A stretch of 64,000 bases of DNA from Ridgeia piscesae. Taxonomy: Eukaryota > Annelida > Polychaeta > Sabellida > Siboglinidae. The position numbers were made by a program, and so were the translations under genes. Shown piece by piece: positions 41,776 through 64,000 of the stretch. The DNA lies in contig JAODUO010000580.1 in assembly GCA_025642075.2 (NCBI GenBank), positions 1 through 64,000 on the forward strand. The letters are read 5' to 3'. The notes under the pieces were generated by a model. The model did no database searches. It saw only the letters and a program-made list of their open reading frames with translations, and had not been told where the DNA came from. How positions within the stretch are numbered: position 1 is the first letter of the stretch; every line of letters starts with the position of its first letter.

Positions 41776-43640
41776 CAGAGATGGAGTGAGTACAATACAA
41801 ATGTACTCGAGTACGATTACTTTGAACATGCACTAGTACGAGTACTCAGAAAACAAATGTACTCGAGTACGAGTACGATTACTTTACAATATACACGAGT
41901 ACGATTACTTTAGAATGTAAGCATGATTACTTTCATGATTACTTTAATGAATATCCTGTTTCTAACATAAAAGCGACTTTCATGGAATCCCTAGGTGTCA
42001 TTCTTGTTCTGTTGTTGTGTCACTAATGTTCTAACTGATTACTGCTATCCACTATCCATGTGTTATTATTATTAATAATTAGACGCCTTTCTCAGGTATT
42101 GGATGAATCATTTAATGCTGGATTAATAATTTAATTTATGGTTTCTGTATCAAATACAAATAGGAGGCATTTTTAAATTTCAAATACACATGATCAAATA
42201 CATTACAATAACAACACTTCAAAACCAGGGGGGCATATTCAAGAGTAGTATATCAGATGGGTCCAGACATGGGGTCAAATACATTTATATTTGAAAGTAT
42301 TTAAATACTTTTTAAAGTATTTGTGTTTGATGTTTAGGAATTACTAGTATTTGTATTTAAATACTTTCCTAAAGTATTTGACTTGTTCCAATATTTTTTG
42401 GAAATACATTGTCAGTATCAACATTTCTTTTTCACTGTCACATGTAATACCTGCCAAACTGATTACCTTAATGCACTGCAACTTCACCCAACAGTGCTAA
42501 TTACTGATGAAGACACTTAACAGCAGGCTTCCCCTGGCCCTGCAGTGACAACAACTTGTGTTTGCTCAGAGCCAGAGGATGGATTAACACCTAACAGTGA
42601 CCATAGGTCAATATCCCCTTTTGTTTAGTCAGGCTTCAATTTGGCACCAGTTTATTCTGGTTTCCTGGCTGACTTTGAAGTTGAGCCTTCTGCACAACAT
42701 TAGCAATGATTAGCAGTGTCTCTTCTGAGGGCAACATAGGCATTATATTATTATGGACCTCCTGGCTTAACATACAAACAATATATTTTGGCCTTTACCT
42801 CTTTCAGTCAGTTGTCACTGTGATGCAGTTAGCAATAACAATACTCCCTAGCACTGGTCTGCCTGTCATCATATGAGCAAAACACTAATTATGCCTATAA
42901 ACTAGATGTCTCAATATGTGTTGCTTTTCTTTTACCTACATAGTAATACAAAATGAAAAGTATTTGAAAACAAAATATATGAAAAAGTATTTGTAATCCC
43001 TCAAGAATATTTGTATTTAAATACATTTCAATGTATTTGACCCAGTGTCTGGACAAACACAGAATGGTTGTGGATTTAGACAGGTTTATAGTTTGCACTT
43101 AATTAAACATAATAGACAGGGATTTAGCAGCTAACCGCCCAGACCCAGTCAGGATTCTGGATGTTGGAAACATGACCAGTCATTCACACCATACTGACAG
43201 AGCAAACAGTACAGGTGGGGCTGTGGCCTGGCTTCTAAAATTACAAAGCAAGATGTTACAGGATGCTTATCTCCTGCAGTGCTTCCCAGGTACTATCACA
43301 ATATAACTTGTACTTTGTACTAAGCAGGAGGGTGAGGAGATGTTGCTTCTCTGGGAAGAGAAGGTATTAATTAGGGAAATCTGACTGAATATTTATTTAA
43401 CTGAAATGCTCAACAGTAATAGAAAATGAATACCTTGATTATGATTACATTTATTAGATTACTTCTAATATTGCCATTTTTATCTGTCTAATATATTTGC
43501 TTGCAACTGTTCATATGGAAAAAATGTAAACGTGAGAAGTAATCGTGAGTACGATTACTTTGGTAATGTACTCGAGTACGAGTACTCAAAAAGTACTCGT
43601 ACTCGAGTACAAGTACACGAGTACGATTACTCCATCTCTG
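41776..43640. mobile_element. hAT-type non-autonomous element with a nested insertion
   Basis: 1865 bp with terminal inverted repeats CAGAGATGGAGT and ACTCCATCTCTG, flanked by 8-mers GTGTGCAC and GTGTGCGC (7 of 8 match). Both ends carry dense ACTCGAGTACGA and CGATTACTTT subterminal repeats. No transposase frame. It contains a second element at 42264-43051. Confidence 0.75.
42264..43051. mobile_element. hAT-like non-autonomous element, copy 2, nested
   Basis: Begins CAGACATGGGGTCAAATACA and ends TGTATTTGACCCAGTGTCTG. It is an inverted, diverged copy of 40533-41146: shared blocks include CAGTTGTCACTGTGATG, AGCAATAACAATACTCCCTA and CATCATATGAGCAAAACACT on opposite strands. No convincing target duplication. 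Confidence 0.6.
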
Positions 43641-44090
43641 GTGTGCGCGTGTAACTCAAAAGTGCTCACACAAAATGAGTGGTAAATAACTACTCGCCCA
43701 TCGGGCTACTGTTCATCACCAGGACATTTTACTTGCCTTAGGCGAGTGGGCAAGCTTTAAATTTGATCCCTGCTTACAAGTCAGTGTTATGACATCCTCT
43801 GTATAGCTACATCTGGGGCTGTTTAACAGACATTTCCTTGTGCTGTGTACGCAGTAGGTAGCCGTGTATGCAGTTGGTAGCAGTGGGTAGCCGTGTATGC
43901 AGTGGGAGCACATCAATCAACTTTATATTGTTTTTATCTAGTTCAAATAATATGTACATAAACAGGCAGCCTTTTTCAATCAAGATGGACGAGGTTGGTT
44001 TGTGTAGCAATATACAGACAGTGCTCACAGCATACTGAAAGGATTAAATTAATTGGTGGGGATCTTAGTTGACATTACACATGCGTGTGA

Positions 44091-58456
<14,366 letters not shown>

Positions 58457-59147
58457 AAAGGATGCTTTGACAGACATTGTGTCGGGGAACTAGTGCGAGG
58501 AAGGAGAGTTGGACGCAGCGTTGTGACGAGAGAAGCCAAGCAATCATGTCACTGCGGATTGTCGTTGCTGGAGGAACAGCGCAGGCCTGGAGGCCTGGAG
58601 ACAGCTACTGGACACCATGGGCCAGTTCACCAACACCCCAAGACTTGACTCATTCGTCATAGAACTCTTGACATTCACGTAGTTCCCATGACCTTCATTG
58701 TTCATGAAACAGTCCGTTGCAAATTAATACAGTAGTTGCATTACAGGTGTAATTGGTCGACATCCGCTTTCACAGATAAGGTTCACTTTGAGTGCCTGGT
58801 CTGTTTGCTATAATCGGTCACATTTCTTACTATAGCCAGATTAACTTTTGTCTGTTTCATTGTTGGCGTGGTTTTCTGTCCTGACATTTGGTGAAGGCCT
58901 TTTGGTTTCTAGTGATGTGTTCAGCTTTCACGCCAGGCCTTCTCAGACCATGGAGTGAATGGTGTAGCTTGTGACATTGAGTTAAATTAGTCATCGTTTG
59001 TGTGGAGTAATGAAAGAGTTCATTTTCTGCCTATACGATGCCAAGTCTAGCAGTCATTGTGTGCTGACTTCGCATCTGAAATTCCTTTACACAAAATATA
59101 GCAGATGATCTATATATGAAGCTGTGTATGTAAGTAATAATTTTCTA

Positions 59148-59153
59148 AATAAA
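59148..59153 (+). terminator. HSP60 polyadenylation signal
   Basis: AATAAA about 690 nt after the HSP60 stop at 58454-58456. It is followed by a T/GT-rich stretch (ATGTGTGTTTTATC), as expected of a cleavage region. Confidence 0.5.
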
Positions 59154-59526
59154 TTTATATGGTAGATAAAATGTGTGTTTTATCTTTGTCACGATAGTTG
59201 GATGAAGTTAGAATTACATATGTATAAAAATGTGCCTCTCTGAGAGTATCAAGCAATTCATTTTCTCGGTAGCTGTGGCATCATGACAAAACTCATCCAC
59301 CTATGTATGTTCGAACTAAGTTTCCACTATTTTGCTGTACCTTACATATGGGACCCAACCACTATCCTGTGGTTATAGGCAGCATTTGTGTCAAATGCCA
59401 AGGGGGTAACCAAGGTTACCAACGCATGGGCTTGTATTCTTTTGTCCTGTGGTATTTTAAATTGACGGAAAACGTGATTACGTAACCGCTGGTCCAGATG
59501 TGATCACAATCATTGTGAAGTTTTTG

Positions 59527-60052
59527 GGGATACTCCAGTCAGTGAGAGAGTCACAGCATTTACTTACATCTGTATAATATATTGGTTGTGCATAGTAACT
59601 GTGCAGAAAGATCGTTAATAAACAATTAATTATAGTATAATTGTACCAGAAACATTCAGGGCGCTGCCATCTTGAGACTTGTGCCAGTGATGTAAACCGC
59701 CTACATCACTAGCGCATGCACGTTCGTACATCTTACTCTGTCCAATGGTATTTGATGTATCCAGTACGTCGGGGATTGCTTACGTCAATTTCACAATTAT
59801 TAGCGACGATTCCGCCAATCCTTGCCTTTTTCAACAATGCGCCAGTGACGTAGACGATTTGGCTTACGTCACTGGCGCATAAGTCTCAAGATGGCATTAC
59901 CCTGAATCTAAGATAGCATGTTTTTGATCACATTAAACTATAACTAATTGTTTATTAACTATCTTTGTGCATAACTACTAATACTAGACTCAACCAATAT
60001 AGTATACATATGCAAGTCAATACTGTGAACCTCTCACTGACTGGAGTATCCC
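59527..60052. mobile_element. Palindromic (foldback) MITE between convergent genes
   Basis: 526 bp made almost entirely of two inverted arms of about 250 nt. Termini are GGGATACTCCAGTCAGTGAG and CTCACTGACTGGAGTATCCC, perfectly inverted. Internal matches include TTAATAAACAATTA on both strands, GCCATCTTGAGACTT, and GTGACGTA / TACGTCAC near the centre. No ORF. The flanks share TTT only. Each arm offers AATAAA on its own strand (59617-59622 plus; 59951-59956 minus). Confidence 0.85.
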
Positions 60053-60229
60053 TTTAACGGCTAGTTTGTAAACGGACTTTTGCTATGGACCAAGCTTTTG
60101 TGCGGCAAGTACTAAGGGTAAAACAAGATTATCAAGTGTGCGTTCTGTGGTTCACTATGCTTTAGTGGATGTTGGATTGCAGTTTTACAATAACAACAGG
60201 AAGTATACACATAACAAGGAAAGCTTCAA

Positions 60230-60235
60230 TTTAAT
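60230..60235 (-). terminator. Possible polyadenylation signal ATTAAA for the minus-strand gene
   Basis: TTTAAT on the plus strand, about 130 nt past the stop at 60367. The MITE's AATAAA at 59951-59956 is an alternative. Confidence 0.25.
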
Positions 60236-60366
60236 ACTGATAACGTGATACATCGATGAAATGTGAATAAGCATAACTTTCTGAATAATTTACAAGTTCT
60301 TTCCTAATCTGAAGTGGCAGTTTAGCCATGTCCTGGGAGGAACCGTCTTCAATATCCCACGTAATA

Positions 60367-62414
60367 TCACTGGCGAGTTAATTGTGAGCAGCTGCTGTTT
60401 CGTGCACGCAACTCCCGTTCCATCTTTTCCTTGGCCCACTGCGTCTGTAGCGTCTCCTCGATGCGGTCCATGAGCGCGCTGTGCGGACAGCGCCACTGGC
60501 GGCGGTATCTCTGTGGCACGGAGAAGTGGTGATTTACGACGGGAACAAAGCATGGCGTGAATTTTTACGTGTGCGTTAGCGCTGGGTAACAACCACGAGA
60601 CAAGTGGCTGATACCCGGTGTTAACGCACAATAAACGTTTGTACAGTGTTATTCCCATTATAAAATAGCAATTTAACAGTACAGTTTTTGTAATAATATA
60701 TTTTATCAAACGAGCCGTTTTTAATTGGTGTACCAGAATACGTTCGCTTTGACAGTCGGGAGTGTAGCATGCGCCAGTCAATCGTCATTGGTTACCATTT
60801 AGTACGTTAACGATTCCTGCGGAATTTCATATTAAATACATATTTAGTCAGATATATATAGGCCATTGTGAGGAAAAGGACATAAAAATACCATTCGGCA
60901 GTTATTTGTCGCAAATAAAAACTAGGCCAACAGGTTTTAATAGCAAACGCATATTGCGTTACAGTGATTGAAACAAACGTAATAGTTTAACGTATTGAAC
61001 GAAAATAAATTTTTAAGCAGCTCTTCACAATAAACATCACAATAATAGTTAATGGACAGCTTGTGGATTTATACCATTACTGCCTCGCGATTCGCTGCAC
61101 ATTGGTGATTTTAGTGAGAACAGTGCAAATACACGTCCCATTTGAAGACGGATAAACGACTGGTGTGACTCCCAATATGATGACCCCCTTCGCATCCTAA
61201 ACATTGTTGCACGGTTGGATGAAATATGTTTATATAATGGTCTAGTCTCGATAATCAGGCTACGTTATGTGGCAGTACTGTTTAGCAGAAACATGTCACA
61301 CACAAACTATTTGTGTATAGATATTTTTTTATATTTTGTTTCGTTATCAAAAGCACGTACATTATAACCATTACTTATACACGTAAACCTGTGAATTAAT
61401 CCAACCCGGTGATGCCGTCTGGCGGCTTGGAGCAGTGATATTACATAAACGTTACATAAACAAAGCATACATTTCACCAGACTGTATTCTCGGCGAAGTT
61501 ACCAGTCGAGCGATGGTCGGTTAAGCGAGATTATGGCGTAATCAGCAGCCGCGTATGAGGTGATGAGGGTTGACATTACTTAACACTAACTACGGCCGGA
61601 TTTGCAGGCATGTCTTTATCGTCAAGTATTGTGACATCGAAAGGCTGCTTATGCTAGTCCCATGCTAAGGAAACGGCGTCTTAGAGGATACATTACTGTT
61701 GCCGTCACCTCCCGTTGTGCATTGGCGCCGTAATAACAAACGCAAGACAGTCGTCTGCTATCTGGGAGCATAGTATCACGCACGGTTGTACAGTAAACAT
61801 TCGGATAAAACGCGGCACTGATAACAACAGCCCATGTTGTGGCGTCATGATGGAGTAGCCTAGATTCTACGTGTTTTCCTGTATTCGTAAATCAAGGACA
61901 CACATTCAAGTGACAGACAAGCTCATGGCGACTCGAGCCCAAAACACCTTTTTGTTGTTTGGCAGTAGCTGATTTCCGATGTCACACAGGAACCAGTAGT
62001 TTTGTTTGATACAACACAAATTTGATTTCTACATTCGTTTAGCAACCTAACTGGCTGCACCACCACGCAAGCAACAATACAGTTACTTCATATAAGACAA
62101 CTCCACTCACTGTGTATTCTTTGCCTCTGTTGGGGAAGGCTGAAGTGGGTAATATCAGACGTGACTCCCACTTGGGCGGCTGCTTGAGGACGGGCACCAT
62201 CTGTTGGCCGGACGTGTCTCTCATAGGCACCGTCTCCAGGCCGTGGACTGTGGGACACGACAAGATTATCACAACGCACACGACACGGCTGTACCACATG
62301 ACACACATGATCACATGGCTCACAACACGGCTGTATTACAAGGCACACGACACGGCTGTATCACACGGCACACGACACGGCTGTATTACAAGGCACACGA
62401 CACGGCTGTACAAC

Positions 62415-62495
<81 letters not shown>

Positions 62496-64000
62496 CACGG
62501 CTATGCAGCAAACATACACAACACGGCTGTACCGCAAGGCACACAACACTGCTATACAACCAAACACACAACACGGCTATATCACAAGACACACAACACG
62601 GCTATACCACAATACACACAACACGGCTGTACCACAAGACACACAACACGGTTGTACCACAAGACACACAACACGGCTGTACCACAAGACACACAACACG
62701 GCTGTACCACAAGACACACAACACGGCTGTACCACCAAACACACAACACGGCTGTACCACAAGACACACAACACGGCTATACCACAAGACACACCACACG
62801 GCTATACCACAAGGCACTTAACACGGCTGTACCACAAGACACACAACACGGCTATATCACAAGGCACATAACACGGTTGTACTACAAGACACACAACACG
62901 GTTGTACCACAAGAGACACAACACGGCTGTACCACAAGACACACAACACGGCTATACCACAAGACACATAACACGGCTATACCACAAGACACACAACACG
63001 GCTAATACCACAAGACACACAACACGGCTGTACCACAAGACACACAACACGGCTGTACCACAAGACACACAACACGGCTGTACCACAAGACACACAACAC
63101 GGCTGTACCACAATACTATAACACAAGACACACAACACGGCTGTACCACAAGACTATAACACAAGACACACAACACGGCTGTACCACAGGACTATAACAC
63201 AAGACACACAACACGGCTGTACCACAAGACTATAACACAAGACACACAACACGGCTGTACCACAAGACTATAACACAAGACACACAACACGGCTGTATAA
63301 CAAAACACACAACACGGCTGTACCACAATACACATCACGGCTGTACAACAAGACACATAACACGGTTGTACCACAAGACACACAACATGGCTGTACCACA
63401 AGACACACAACACGGCTGTACCACAAGACACACAACACGGCTGTACCACAAGACACACAAAACACGGCTGTACCACAAGACACACAACACGGCTATACCA
63501 CAAGACACACCACACGGCTATACCACAAGACACACAACACGGCTATATCACAAGGCACATAACACGGTTGTACTACAAGACACACAACACGGTTGTACCA
63601 CAAGAGACACAACACGGCTGTACCACAAGACACACAACACGGCTATACCACAAGACTATAACACAAGACACACAACACGGCTGCACCACAACACACACAA
63701 CACGGCTGTACCACAACACACACAACACGGCTATACCACAACACACATAACACGGCTGTACCACAACACACACAACACGGCTGTATAACAAAACACTCGA
63801 CACGGCTGTACCACAATACACAACACGGTTGTACCACAACACACAACACGGCTGTACAACAACACACACACAACACGGTTTAGTTTAGTCAACAATTTGA
63901 AGTAGGGCAAATGGCGTCTTGCAGTGACTTACTGATGTCGAGGCGGTTGGTCCGGAAGTGGATGTCGAACGGGTCTCGGTCCTCCTTCGTGTCGAACTCG
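60367..64000 (-). CDS. 3' part of an unrecognised conserved-looking gene (runs off the window)
   Basis: Three exons on the minus strand: 64000-63933 (5' cut by the window edge), 62247-62111 and 60510-60367 with TGA. Donors are GTAAGT and GTGAGT, acceptors CCCACAG and TGCCACAG, and the phases (1 then 0) join without a stop. The visible 115 residues include DPFDIHFRTNRLDI, HGLETVPMRDTSGQQ, VLKQPPKWESRLILPTSAFP, NRGKEYT and a C-terminal charged helix ALMDRIEETLQTQWAKEKME followed by RELRARN. It is soluble, rich in charged residues and Pro, with no signal peptide or membrane helix in view. I cannot name the family. The look of short Pro/Trp motifs plus a terminal helix would suit a cytoskeletal or ciliary protein, but that is only a guess. 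Confidence 0.7.
60511..62110. other. Intron of the unrecognised minus-strand gene
   Basis: No exon, repeat array or transposon recognised. Confidence 0.4.
62275..63885. repeat. 25-nt minisatellite with embedded (CA)n, next to a splice acceptor
   Basis: About 55 copies of a 25-nt unit built on CACGGCTGTACCACAAGACA, with ATACC, TTGTACC and ACTATAACACAAG variants, interrupted by a (CA)n run at 62418-62494. In gene orientation (minus) the array ends about 30 nt before the acceptor of the exon 62247-62111. Open frames of up to 297 residues are repeat artefacts. Confidence 0.93.

Noticed and set aside
62112..63788. Thr/His-rich open frames up to 297 codons
   Set aside because: Repeat artefacts of the 25-nt minisatellite and (CA)n run.

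Overview
This is nuclear genomic DNA of an invertebrate animal. Every gene is interrupted by GT-AG introns, the introns are long and AT-rich, and transposons and minisatellites fill much of the window. Lophotrochozoan affinity (mollusc-like) is only an inference, from the CR1-type LINE with an SGNH-esterase ORF1, the piggyBac and hAT elements and the repeat style. Nothing here fixes the species.

Five genes can be spliced by eye, with every intron phase consistent. (1) A PTTG1IP/PBF-like type I membrane protein, + strand, 5465-23206, has two alternative C-termini. (2) Sepiapterin reductase, - strand, 27906-30978, has three exons. (3) HSP10 (Cpn10), - strand, 33076-35550. (4) HSP60 (Cpn60), + strand, coding 44121-58456 in 12 coding exons. 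(5) The 3' end of an unrecognised gene, - strand, 60367-64000. HSP10 and HSP60 are head to head around a short region with two TTCTAGAA heat-shock-element cores. They encode the two halves of the mitochondrial chaperonin.

Mobile DNA: a CR1-like LINE (6640-9690, - strand) with a mutated catalytic motif; a second LINE fragment (9960-10640, + strand); an apparently intact piggyBac element with TTAA target duplication (37261-40243) inside the first HSP60 intron; hAT-type elements with 8-bp target-site duplications (12886-13136, 40533-41146, 41776-43640, the last with a nested copy); and several foldback/MITE palindromes (3910-4521, 20787-21221, 59527-60052).

The most unusual feature is a set of minisatellites whose repeat unit contains a 3' splice site. 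In HSP60, three arrays end exactly at the acceptors of coding exons 7, 9 and 10. Each unit carries an acceptor (in the first two also a branch-point-like motif) plus the first 8-27 bases of the exon, so real exons are preceded by roughly 45, 42 and 6 decoy acceptors. A fourth array, of 27-nt units, runs into the acceptor of exon 11. Arrays also lie against splice junctions in PTTG1IP, SPR and the last gene. Introns of these housekeeping genes therefore seem to grow by tandem duplication across or beside splice junctions.
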